Assembly (NCBI GenBank): GCA_013205585.1
Contig: JABMML010000241.1
Location: forward strand, 1-24,892
Source: Chitinophagaceae bacterium
Lineage (GTDB): Bacteria > Bacteroidota > Bacteroidia > Chitinophagales > Chitinophagaceae
Length of the DNA stretch: 24,892 bases
Direction of reading: 5' to 3'
In this document: positions 14,674 through 21,991 of the stretch, piece by piece
Numbering within the stretch: the stretch's first letter is position 1
How the letters are laid out: every line of letters begins with the position of its first letter
The notes under the pieces: generated by a model
The model's database searches: none
Seen by the model: only the letters and a program-made list of their open reading frames with translations
Told to the model about the DNA's origin: nothing
Program-made: the position numbers and the translations under genes

Positions 14674-15801
14674 ATGAATCAAAAAAGATCTGACAACTTT
14701 GACAAGTTTTCGAATAAGAAAAAAGGAAGCGCTGTTAAAGAAGAATATAGACAAGAAAAAAAGAAAGCCAAAGTTGAAATGAGGGCAGCCGGAGAAGCCA
14801 TGCGTCAAAGAAAAAAAGATAAAGAAAGAGGTATTCCTGTTGAACCCTTAGGCAATAATAAAAGAATTCCCCCTGCTTCAAAAAGAACAGCTACTTCTTA
14901 TGTGAAAAAAGGAGAGGCACCTAAATATGGTGAATTGGCTAGTAGCTTTCCTGCTAAATCTAAGTTCACTAATAAAAGAACCCCTGCTTCCATGGACAAG
15001 GCGGATGAAAAAAGAACAGCTTCTATAGGAAAGGTGACTGCTGCTGCCGATGCCCCCTTTGAACAAATGCCTTTGAATAAATACATTGCACACGCTGGTA
15101 TATCGGGAAGAAGAGAAGCAGCAGAATTAGTGAAAGCGGGACATGTTGCGGTAAATGGAGATACTGTTTTAGAGCCTGGGTATAAAGTGAAGTACAAAGA
15201 TGTAGTAAGATTAAAAGGTAAAGTTTTACAATTACAAGTAACCCCTGTTTATATTTTATTAAATAAACCAAAGGATTATATCTGCACTGCTTCAGACCCT
15301 GAAGGCAGAAAAACTGTTTTAGATATTATTAAAAACGCCACCACACAAAGAATGTTTCCGGTGGGTCGTTTAGATAGAAATACAACTGGTGTTTTAATTT
15401 TAACCAACGATGGTGACTTAGCACAAAAATTAACACACCCTTCTTACGAGATTAAAAAAATATACGAAGTTACTTTGGATAAACCTGTGACCAAGGCCGA
15501 TATGGAGTCTATTGCGGCAGGTGTTGAATTAGAGGACGGATTTATTGCTGCCGATGCAGTAAGTTATTTATCGAATACTTCTAAAAATGTAATTGGTATT
15601 GAAATTCATAGTGGCCGCAATCGTATTGTGCGTCGTATTTTTGAACATTTAGGCTACGATGTAAGACATTTAGATAGAGTCATGTTTGCCAACCTTACCA
15701 AAAAAAATGTAGACCGTGGTAAATGGCGTTTTTTGGCTGAAAAAGAAGTAAGATTACTTAAGTTTTTAAATAAATCATTTACCAGAAAATCTTCCAAATA
15801 A
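14674..15801 (+). CDS. RsuA/RluB-family rRNA pseudouridine synthase with long basic N-terminal tail
   Basis: This enzyme converts uridine to pseudouridine in rRNA. Of 375 residues, the first ~130 form a Lys/Arg-rich, low-complexity tail with repeated KRTA/KRTP motifs. An S4 RNA-binding domain begins at Met132 (MPLNKYIAHAGISGRREAAE). The catalytic core contains FPVGRLDRNTTGVLIL with Asp234, and the family ending GRNRIVRRIFEHLGYDV. The family is RluB/RluE/RluF/RsuA; RluB-like is the best guess, and the target base is not visible from sequence. AGGAGG (14667-14672) lies just one base from the ATG, too close for a normal Shine-Dalgarno contact. The next gene starts 7 bases on. Confidence 0.92.
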   Translation: MNQKRSDNFDKFSNKKKGSAVKEEYRQEKKKAKVEMRAAGEAMRQRKKDKERGIPVEPLGNNKRIPPASKRTATSYVKKGEAPKYGELASSFPAKSKFTNKRTPASMDKADEKRTASIGKVTAAADAPFEQMPLNKYIAHAGISGRREAAELVKAGHVAVNGDTVLEPGYKVKYKDVVRLKGKVLQLQVTPVYILLNKPKDYICTASDPEGRKTVLDIIKNATTQRMFPVGRLDRNTTGVLILTNDGDLAQKLTHPSYEIKKIYEVTLDKPVTKADMESIAAGVELEDGFIAADAVSYLSNTSKNVIGIEIHSGRNRIVRRIFEHLGYDVRHLDRVMFANLTKKNVDRGKWRFLAEKEVRLLKFLNKSFTRKSSK

Positions 15802-15808
15802 GTAATAC

Positions 15809-16522
15809 ATGTTATCAATATTATTTGAAGATGAGGACATGATTGTTTTGAATAAACCCGCTGGTTTATTAAGCATCCCCGATAGATTTGGTAAGGATAT
15901 TTCTTTAAAATCTTTATTAATAGAAAAGTACGGTGAAATATTTACCGTTCACCGATTAGACCAACACACCAGTGGTTTAATTGTATTTGCAAAAAATGCG
16001 CAGGCACATAAATTATTAAGCGAATTATTTGAAGGAAGAACCATTGAAAAAAAATACCTAGGCTTAGTCTTAGGTAGGCCGCCTTCTGAAGGTAGTATTG
16101 ACCAACCCATTATGGAGCATCCTGTAAAAAAGGGTACCATGGTAGTACATGCCAAAGGAAAAATGGCGTTAACAACTTACCAAGTCATTGAAAATTACAA
16201 ACGCTACGCTTGGGTTTCTTTTCAAATTCATACCGGAAGAACACATCAAATACGCGTGCATGCCAAACAAATAGGACACCCCATTGTAGCGGATGATGTC
16301 TATGGAGACGGTGAGAAATTATTATTGTCTTCTATTAAAAAGAAAAATTTTAAACTAAGTAAAACCGAGGAAGAAGAAAGGCCCATACTCGCTAGACAGG
16401 CTTTACATGCGCATACTTTATCATTTATGTACAAAGAAACAGCGCTTCATTTGGAAGCTCCTTTACCTAAAGACTTAACAGCCACTTTACAGCAGTTGGA
16501 TAAATGGAATAAAGAAAAATAA
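15809..16522 (+). CDS. RluA-family pseudouridine synthase without S4 domain
   Basis: This 237-residue pseudouridine synthase acts on rRNA or tRNA. The core motif is VHRLDQHTSGLIVFAKN with catalytic Asp51; most relatives have RLDRxTSG, so Gln52-His53 here is slightly off. VLNKPAGLLSIP (13-24) and the IHTGRTHQIRVHAKQIGHPI block are strong RluA-family marks. There is no S4 domain at the N-terminus, as in RluA itself. It lies 7 bases after the RluB-type gene and converges on the peroxiredoxin gene with 24 bases between the stops and no clear terminator. Confidence 0.92.
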   Translation: MLSILFEDEDMIVLNKPAGLLSIPDRFGKDISLKSLLIEKYGEIFTVHRLDQHTSGLIVFAKNAQAHKLLSELFEGRTIEKKYLGLVLGRPPSEGSIDQPIMEHPVKKGTMVVHAKGKMALTTYQVIENYKRYAWVSFQIHTGRTHQIRVHAKQIGHPIVADDVYGDGEKLLLSSIKKKNFKLSKTEEEERPILARQALHAHTLSFMYKETALHLEAPLPKDLTATLQQLDKWNKEK

Positions 16523-16546
16523 TCTTCCATCTTTAATAGGGCATTT

Positions 16547-17182
16547 CTATTTATTAGGCTGAGGGGTATAGCGTAAATATGGCTTTACAATATTTAATCC
16601 TTTAGGGAATTTAATTAAGGCGTCTTCTGTTTTCACGGCAGGCACTACAATCACATCTTCTCCCTCTATCCAGTTCGCTGGTGTGGCTACACTGAAGTTA
16701 GCGGTTAATTGTAAAGAATCAATGACTCTTAATACTTCTACAAAATTTCTTCCCGTAGAAGCAGGATAGGTTAAGGTTAATTTAATTTTTTTATCAGGAC
16801 CTATAATAAATAAAGAACGAACAGTAAAAGTTTCAGAAGCGTTTGGATGAATCATATCATATAGGCCTGCCACATGTTTATCTTCATCTGCAATGATAGG
16901 AAAATCTACTGTTACATGCTGTGTTTCGTTAATATCCGAAATCCATTTATGATGACTTTCCACTCCATCCACACTTAAGGCTAATACTTTTACATTGCGT
17001 TTGGCAAATTCTTCTTGCAAAGCAGCAGTGCGGCCTAATTCGGTTGTGCAAACGGGCGTAAAATCGGCAGGATGAGAAAATAAAATTCCCCAACTATCTC
17101 CTAAATATTGATGAAAGCTAATATCGCCAATACTTGTTTTTGCTTTAAAATCGGGAGCAATATCCCCTAGTCTTAGGCTCAT
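16547..17182 (-). CDS. 1-Cys peroxiredoxin (Prx6-type)
   Basis: This is a thiol peroxidase that reduces hydrogen peroxide and organic peroxides. The 211 residues contain the active site HPADFTPVCTTELGR with peroxidatic Cys45. It is the only cysteine in the protein, so this is a 1-Cys enzyme needing an outside reductant. LALSVDGVESHHKWI and FIIGPDKKIKLTLTYPASTG followed by RNF match the Prx6 branch. The longer C-terminal domain (about residues 165-211) is also typical. Cytoplasmic, as no signal peptide is seen. It has its own promoter-like element with an adjacent palindrome and sits downstream of rimM. Confidence 0.94.
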   Translation of the reverse strand: MSLRLGDIAPDFKAKTSIGDISFHQYLGDSWGILFSHPADFTPVCTTELGRTAALQEEFAKRNVKVLALSVDGVESHHKWISDINETQHVTVDFPIIADEDKHVAGLYDMIHPNASETFTVRSLFIIGPDKKIKLTLTYPASTGRNFVEVLRVIDSLQLTANFSVATPANWIEGEDVIVVPAVKTEDALIKFPKGLNIVKPYLRYTPQPNK

Positions 17183-17253
17183 GTTTTTAATTTTTTGTGT
17201 GTGCGTAATCTCAGTCCCTCATTAAATATGAATGGATAATAAGGAAGAGAACA

Positions 17254-17261
17254 CAAAGATA
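17254..17261 (-). promoter_or_regulatory. Predicted -7 element of the peroxiredoxin gene
   Basis: On the minus strand TATCTTTG matches TAnnTTTG exactly. Transcription would begin near 17248, giving a leader of about 65 bases. No TTG is present at the -33 distance; that area is occupied by a palindrome. Confidence 0.55.
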
Positions 17262-17269
17262 TATATTTC

Positions 17270-17284
17270 CTACTAAATTAGTAG
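17270..17284. promoter_or_regulatory. Palindrome overlapping the peroxiredoxin -33 region
   Basis: CTACTAA-A-TTAGTAG is a perfect 7-bp inverted repeat around one central base. It lies 8-22 bases upstream of the -7 element, so it covers the place where the -33 element should be. There is no T-tract after it, so it is unlikely to be the rimM terminator. A binding site for a dimeric redox regulator is an inference. Confidence 0.45.
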
Positions 17285-17295
17285 ACTTTATAAAA

Positions 17296-17829
17296 TTATT
17301 TTTCTGTAGGAGGTAAGGTATATATATCCAATAAGCCATCGGGGAGTTCAACGCTAATGGTTTTCGCCTTATGGTTCACAGCTTTTAAACTTTCGTCATG
17401 TAAAGGAATATAGGCCTCTTGGCCTTGGTATAATATAGTAACCATTAATTGATGCGGTTGTTCTATTACTTCTTGAATAATACCAATAGGCTTGCCGGCT
17501 TCCACTACCGTATAGCCTAATAAAGCCAAGGGCGACTGCTTATCCACTAATTTTTGAAATTCGTCATGAGGTAACCAAACTTTTTTACCCAAGACTAGCG
17601 CAGTGGCTTCTCTACTATTAATGCCTTCCAATTGTAAATGAGTAATAGTATCTGTTTTAGCTGAAGCGCTTTGTATAAAATAGGGAATAAAACTTGCTGC
17701 ATTTTTTTCAACAAAAATGGCATCAATACCTTTAAAATGAATAGGCTTGCCCAAGGCATGTTCTATAATAACATGGCCAGTAATCCCATGCGGTGCCACA
17801 ATTTTACCTATATGTATGTACTGACTCAT
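17296..17829 (-). CDS. rimM: Ribosome maturation factor RimM
   Basis: RimM binds S19 and assists maturation of the 30S head. The 177-residue protein shows the N-terminal block IHIGKIVAPHGITGHVIIE (5-23) and LEGINSREATALVLGKKVWL. The C-terminal PRC-barrel has EAYIPLHDESLKAVNHKAKT and SVELPDGLLDIY. The length is normal. It lies downstream of rpsP as in most bacteria, but an intrinsic terminator lies between them, and trmD does not follow. Confidence 0.95.
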   Translation of the reverse strand: MSQYIHIGKIVAPHGITGHVIIEHALGKPIHFKGIDAIFVEKNAASFIPYFIQSASAKTDTITHLQLEGINSREATALVLGKKVWLPHDEFQKLVDKQSPLALLGYTVVEAGKPIGIIQEVIEQPHQLMVTILYQGQEAYIPLHDESLKAVNHKAKTISVELPDGLLDIYTLPPTEK

Positions 17830-17866
17830 TTGCTAATTTAATTCATTTATCGACAAAATCATTTTC

Positions 17867-17904
17867 AAAAAAAAACCCCAATTCCGTTGATAGGAACCAG
17901 GGGC
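17867..17904 (-). terminator. Intrinsic terminator or attenuator between rpsP and rimM
   Basis: On the minus strand the stem combines CCCC (17903-17900) with GGGG (17879-17876) and TTCC (17896-17893) with GGAA (17885-17882), with a small internal loop. Nine consecutive T follow (17875-17867). It should stop or attenuate transcription after rpsP, lowering read-through into rimM. Confidence 0.8.
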
Positions 17905-17931
17905 TTTTATAAAGCTAGATTAATTTTAAAA

Positions 17932-18441
17932 TTATTCTGCAGCAGGCGTCTGTTCAACTGAGGCTTCAACAGATGCTTCAGTTGTTGCTTCTACTACTGG
18001 TGCAGTTTCTTCTTCAACTGGTTCTGCTACTTTTTTAGCAACAGGTACATACACTTTTTTAGCAGCTTCTGCTTTTTTGTGTGTATCGTTTGTGCTTGCA
18101 ATTTTTGTTTCATGTGCTGCATACCATGTTTGGAATTTCTCCATTGCGGTTGCATCATCAAACAAACCTAATTTTACTCCACGAAGTAAATGCTTCAAAT
18201 AAAGAACTCCTTTGAAAGATAAAATTCTGTGAACGGTGTCTGTAGGTTGAGCACCTTTGTTTAACCACTCCAATGCCTTTTGACGATCCAATTGGATTGT
18301 TGCAGGAACTGTTAATGGGTTGTAAGTACCAATTTTTTGGATGAATTTACCATCTCTTGGTGCACGTCCGTCAGCCACTACTATAAAGTAGAAAGGCCTT
18401 TTTTTACTACCGTGACGTTGTAGTCTCATCTTTACTGCCAT
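17932..18441 (-). CDS. rpsP: 30S ribosomal protein S16 with long C-terminal extension
   Basis: S16 is a small-subunit protein needed for 30S assembly. The first ~85 residues are the canonical domain ([60 protein letters not shown]). The protein continues to 169 residues, about twice the E. coli length. A helical middle part is followed by a lysine/alanine stretch and then an acidic tail rich in Glu, Ala, Val and Thr. Extensions of this kind occur in Bacteroidota S16, so it is not a fusion artefact. A strong promoter lies upstream, and a terminator follows. Confidence 0.96.
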   Translation of the reverse strand: MAVKMRLQRHGSKKRPFYFIVVADGRAPRDGKFIQKIGTYNPLTVPATIQLDRQKALEWLNKGAQPTDTVHRILSFKGVLYLKHLLRGVKLGLFDDATAMEKFQTWYAAHETKIASTNDTHKKAEAAKKVYVPVAKKVAEPVEEETAPVVEATTEASVEASVEQTPAAE

Positions 18442-18487
18442 GTTAAATAGAAATTTATAGGCGTTATTAAATAGGGTTAATCGGCTG

Positions 18488-18518
18488 CAAATATAATAAA
18501 AACCACCGAATAAACAAA
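18488..18518 (-). promoter_or_regulatory. Strong predicted promoter of rpsP
   Basis: On the minus strand TTTG (18518-18515), 19 bases, then TATATTTG (18495-18488): a full match to the Bacteroidota vegetative consensus in both elements and spacing. Transcription would start near 18482, giving a leader of about 40 bases. It gives rpsP a start independent of ffh. Confidence 0.8.
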
Positions 18519-18573
18519 GGAAAATTAGGTTTAAAAAATACTATTATATGATTATCAATGAGTTAGCTAAGAA

Positions 18574-19893
18574 TTAACGCCTCAAACCAGGCATTTTACC
18601 TGGCATTGCCCCGCTAGACATTTGCTTCATCATCTGCTTCATTTGGTCAAACTGCTTCATAAAAGCATTGATTTCTCCAATATCCTTACCTGCTCCTTTA
18701 GCAATTCTTTGTTTACGACTTGTTGAAAGCAAGTCAGGATTTCTTCTTTCCAAAACGGTCATCGATTGTATAATGGCTTCCACTCCTTTAAAGGCATCGT
18801 CTTTAATATCTACATCTTTTAAACTTTTGCCCATACCTGGAATCATGCCCATTAAATCTTTTAAGTTGCCCATTTTTTTTATCTGCTGTATCTGCGTTAA
18901 GAAATCTTCAAAATCAAATTGATTTTTCCGAATTCTTTTTTCTAATTTTTTTGCTTCTGCTTCATCGAATTGTGACTGGGCTTTTTCTACCAAAGAAGTA
19001 ATATCACCCATGCCTAAAATTCTTTGGGCCATTCTCTCGGGATGAAAAACAGTAAGCGTATCCAACTTCTCACCACTGCTCATGAACTTGATAGGCTTAT
19101 TCACTGTGTACTTTATAGACAAGGCCGCACCACCTCTAGTATCTCCATCTAATTTTGTTAATACCACTCCCGTAAAATCTAAACGATCGTTAAATACTTT
19201 AGCGGTATTCACTGCATCCTGTCCTGTCATTGAGTCTACAACGAATAATATTTCTTGTGGTTGAATTTCATTTTTAATGGCAGCCACTTCATTCATCATC
19301 ACTTCATCCACTGCAAGTCGACCCGCGGTATCAATAATAATTACATTTTTATTATTGGCTTTGGCATACACTAACGCATTTTGTGCAATAGAAACTGCAT
19401 TATTATTTTCTCTTTCTACAAAAACATCTACCCCAATTTGCTCAGCTAGTATCATTAATTGATCCATCGCAGCAGGACGATAAATATCTGCAGCCACCAA
19501 TAAGGGCGATTTTTTTTGGGCTTTTAAATAATTTGCCAACTTCCCTGAAAAAGTAGTTTTACCAGAACCTTGTAAACCCGCCACTAAAATAATAGTGGGA
19601 TTTTTAGAAAGATCCATCAAAGAAGCTTCAGTACCCATCAAAGCCGTTAACTCATCTTGCACAATTTTAACCATTAATTGTCCAGGACTAATAGCATTAA
19701 TTACTTTAGCACCAATGGCCTTCTCTTTAATACTATCTGTAAATTCTTTGGCAATTTTAAAATTGACATCGGCATCCAATAAAGCCTTTCGAATATCTTT
19801 TAAGGTATTGGCAACATTCAATTCATTAATTCTCGCCTGCCCTTTTAGGTGCTTAAACGCAGATTCTAATTTTTCACTCAAACTATTAAACAT
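18574..19893 (-). CDS. ffh: Signal recognition particle protein Ffh (SRP54)
   Basis: Ffh binds signal peptides as they leave the ribosome and delivers the complex to FtsY. The 439 residues comprise the N domain (1-90), the GTPase G domain with P-loop GLQGSGKTT (106-114), VAADIYRPAAMDQL (133-146), a DTAGR motif and TKLDGDTRGG, and then the M domain. The M domain ends in a methionine-rich helix and tail (FMKQFDQMKQMMKQMSSGAM). The length is typical. It is divergent from the START-like gene and upstream of rpsP. Confidence 0.97.
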   Translation of the reverse strand: MFNSLSEKLESAFKHLKGQARINELNVANTLKDIRKALLDADVNFKIAKEFTDSIKEKAIGAKVINAISPGQLMVKIVQDELTALMGTEASLMDLSKNPTIILVAGLQGSGKTTFSGKLANYLKAQKKSPLLVAADIYRPAAMDQLMILAEQIGVDVFVERENNNAVSIAQNALVYAKANNKNVIIIDTAGRLAVDEVMMNEVAAIKNEIQPQEILFVVDSMTGQDAVNTAKVFNDRLDFTGVVLTKLDGDTRGGAALSIKYTVNKPIKFMSSGEKLDTLTVFHPERMAQRILGMGDITSLVEKAQSQFDEAEAKKLEKRIRKNQFDFEDFLTQIQQIKKMGNLKDLMGMIPGMGKSLKDVDIKDDAFKGVEAIIQSMTVLERRNPDLLSTSRKQRIAKGAGKDIGEINAFMKQFDQMKQMMKQMSSGAMPGKMPGLRR

Positions 19894-19913
19894 ACTTACA
19901 ACATTAAGGGGAG

Positions 19914-19921
19914 CAAAGATA
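19914..19921 (-). promoter_or_regulatory. Predicted -7 element of ffh
   Basis: On the minus strand TATCTTTG matches TAnnTTTG exactly, 20 bases before the ffh ATG. Transcription would start near 19908, with a leader of about 15 bases. At the -33 distance the best triplet is GTG, not TTG. Confidence 0.55.
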
Positions 19922-20097
19922 AGTGATCAGAACCAGTCATACACCATCAATTCAAAAGGTATAAATACGTTAAAAATTGGAAATTGTAATGTATCGTAAT
20001 ATGTTATAAAATATTGATTTACATATACTTATACTTATTTAGATAATACTCTATGTATGTCTTGACAGTTTGTTAACTAATAAATAATAAAAAATAC

Positions 20098-20127
20098 TTG
20101 GAACCTACCCTTTATTTAATATTATTG
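20098..20127 (+). promoter_or_regulatory. Possible promoter of the START-LptG-SOD-CDF-M20 operon
   Basis: TTG (20098-20100), 19 bases, then TATTATTG (20120-20127) fits the Bacteroidota consensus with one mismatch. Transcription would start near 20132, giving a leader of about 34 bases that contains AGGAG at 20151-20155, 10 bases before the ATG. Confidence 0.45.
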
Positions 20128-20165
20128 CATCAAACGAATTAATTTTTAAGAGGAGCTAGTTATAT

Positions 20166-20549
20166 ATGAGTAAGAAACAATTATTTACACTTGAATTTCC
20201 GGTGAGATGTTCACCTAACATATTATTTGAATTTTTATCCACTGCATCTGGGTTACAAGAGTGGTTTGCAGATAAAGTAGATGAATGGGAAAATGTTTTT
20301 AGTTTCTCATGGAATAAAGGTGTGCCAGAGAAAGCTGAATTAGTTGACCAAGAGCCAGATAAATTTATAAAGTTTAGATGGTTGCATGGAGAGAAGAATG
20401 AATACTTCGAATTTAGAATTGAAAAAACTGAAATTTCAAATCAAACTATTTTAATCGTGAAAGATTTTGCTGAGAAAAACGAAGTCAAGGACCAGAGCCG
20501 ACTTTGGGAATATCAGATTAAAGAGCTCTTTCATCGTATAGGTAGTTAG
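20166..20549 (+). CDS. START-like (AHSA1-type) domain protein
   Basis: This 127-residue cytoplasmic protein has a helix-grip fold of the SRPBCC superfamily. It shows FTLEFPVRCSPNILFEFLST and GLQEWFADKVD (30-40), the pattern typical of AHSA1/START-like domains, followed by alternating strands (FSFSWNKG, AELVDQEPDKFIKFRWL). A small hydrophobic ligand is likely for this fold, but none is known here. It is preceded by AGGAG, rare in this window, and lies 10 bases before the LptF/LptG-type gene. From memory, this pairing recurs in Bacteroidota, suggesting a link to envelope biogenesis. Confidence 0.85.
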   Translation: MSKKQLFTLEFPVRCSPNILFEFLSTASGLQEWFADKVDEWENVFSFSWNKGVPEKAELVDQEPDKFIKFRWLHGEKNEYFEFRIEKTEISNQTILIVKDFAEKNEVKDQSRLWEYQIKELFHRIGS

Positions 20550-20559
20550 CACTAACATT

Positions 20560-21987
20560 TTGTTCAAGAAATTAGACATACTAATTCTTAAAGCCTTCAT
20601 TGGCCCATTTTTGGCAGCACTCACTATTTCAACTTTTGTGCTGACCATGCAATTCTTTTGGTTATATATTGACGACTTAGTAGGCAAAGGATTAGACCTA
20701 TTTACCATTTTAGAATTAGTAGGATTAGTTTCTGTAAGTACCTTTACCACTGCACTTCCCTTAGCCTTATTGTTTTCTTCCATCATGACCTTTGGAAATT
20801 TAGGAGAAAGCTTTGAACTAATTGCCATTAAAGCAGCAGGTATTCCACTTATTCGTTTTATGCGTCCGCTATTTATATTCACTATTTTTTTAGCGGGTAT
20901 TGCTTTTTTATTTTCAAATAATATTATTCCAGTAACGCAGATGAAGCTTACCAATTTAAAATACGAAATCATTATAGCCAAGCCTGCCATTGATTTAAAA
21001 GAAGGTATTTTTTATGACAAAATAGACGGCTATGTGATTAAACTAGGCAAGAAAGAGTCGAATGATAGTGTTATGCATAATATTACCATCTTTGAAAAAA
21101 GATTTGGATTGCAGGATAATTTAATCATGGCCGAATCGGGGGTGATGCGTGTATCTGCTAATAAAAAGTTTCTAGAATTTGTGATGTACAATGGTTGGCG
21201 CTATCAGGAAAGAGGTGCGCGTAGCACTACCAATACGGAATTCACCAGGCTTTATTTCAAAGAATATAAAAAAGTATTTGACCTGAAAAGTTTTCAGCTA
21301 AATAAAACCAGTGATGTATTGTACGACCCAAAAATGTTAAGCGTAAGGCAACTTAGCAAGGCCATGGACTCTTTACAAAACAAAGACTCCTTCTATATTC
21401 AAAAAACTAATGCCGATGTTGCCTCCTATTTAAGGTTTATGAACTATAAGGATAGTACTGCACTTTTTAATGCCAAGAAAAATAGTACGCCTTTAAAAAA
21501 ATTTAGCACCCTTATTCCCGATTCTTTAATAAGTAGTATTCAGCTTACCTCAGGCTATCAGTTCTCTTCACTTTTATATAACCTTACTGCTATTTCAGAT
21601 ACTTATAAAGAAAATAAAAAAGCAAATTCTTCACATGGAATAGAATGGCATCGGAAATTTACTTTATCCTTTGCCTGCTTTGTACTTTTTTTAATAGGTG
21701 CACCATTGGGTTCTATCATTAGAAAAGGCGGCCTAGGTACCCCCTTGGTTTTGGCCATTATATTTTTTGTACTCTTTTTCTTACTTAATAATTTTGGCGA
21801 AAAATTAGCCAAGTCAGGACAGTGGGATGTTTTCTCTGGAATGTGGATGTCCTCTATTATTTTAATACCAATTGGCTTGTTTTTAACCTATAAGGCCATG
21901 CGTGATTCCCAGTTGTTTAACCAGGAATTTTACTACCGACTTTTACAACCAATTAAAGTAACTTTACAGAAGTATTTTAAAAAATAA
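20560..21987 (+). CDS. LptF/LptG (YjgP/YjgQ) family permease, TTG start
   Basis: This inner-membrane component extracts lipopolysaccharide for transport to the outer membrane, together with LptB and LptC. The 475 residues have three hydrophobic helices near the N-terminus (about 12-38, 50-75, 100-122), a long periplasmic beta-rich part, and three helices near the C-terminus (about 366-387, 397-418, 430-448). LGESFELIAIKAAGIPLIRF is the classic LptF/LptG segment. No ATG lies near the N-terminus. TTG at 20560 gives (M)FKKLDILILKAFIGPF, which fits the family start, whereas the first internal Met is inside helix 1. Whether it acts as LptF or LptG is not decided. Confidence 0.9.
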   Translation: MFKKLDILILKAFIGPFLAALTISTFVLTMQFFWLYIDDLVGKGLDLFTILELVGLVSVSTFTTALPLALLFSSIMTFGNLGESFELIAIKAAGIPLIRFMRPLFIFTIFLAGIAFLFSNNIIPVTQMKLTNLKYEIIIAKPAIDLKEGIFYDKIDGYVIKLGKKESNDSVMHNITIFEKRFGLQDNLIMAESGVMRVSANKKFLEFVMYNGWRYQERGARSTTNTEFTRLYFKEYKKVFDLKSFQLNKTSDVLYDPKMLSVRQLSKAMDSLQNKDSFYIQKTNADVASYLRFMNYKDSTALFNAKKNSTPLKKFSTLIPDSLISSIQLTSGYQFSSLLYNLTAISDTYKENKKANSSHGIEWHRKFTLSFACFVLFLIGAPLGSIIRKGGLGTPLVLAIIFFVLFFLLNNFGEKLAKSGQWDVFSGMWMSSIILIPIGLFLTYKAMRDSQLFNQEFYYRLLQPIKVTLQKYFKK

Positions 21988-21991
21988 AAGC

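Larger units (their letters stand above)
19894..20165. other. Divergent intergenic region ffh / START-like operon
   Basis: This 272-base, very AT-rich region carries the ffh -7 element on one side and the START-operon promoter and AGGAG site on the other. No ORF, RNA gene or strong inverted repeat is seen. Confidence 0.7.

Noticed and set aside
17933..18060. Repetitive DNA at the rpsP 3' end as a separate repeat element
   Set aside because: The repetition follows from the Glu/Ala/Val/Thr-rich codons of the S16 tail; the frame is intact and no regular unit is present.
20062..20090. TTGACA, 17 bases, TAATAA: an apparent E. coli type sigma-70 promoter upstream of the START-like gene
   Set aside because: Bacteroidota vegetative sigma factor does not use this consensus, and AT-rich DNA gives such matches by chance. 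A lineage-type element lies closer to the gene at 20098-20127.
20451..20990. 179-codon minus-strand frame opposite the START-like and LptF/LptG-type genes
   Set aside because: It is antisense to two genes with clear family features and has a composition typical of a shadow frame.
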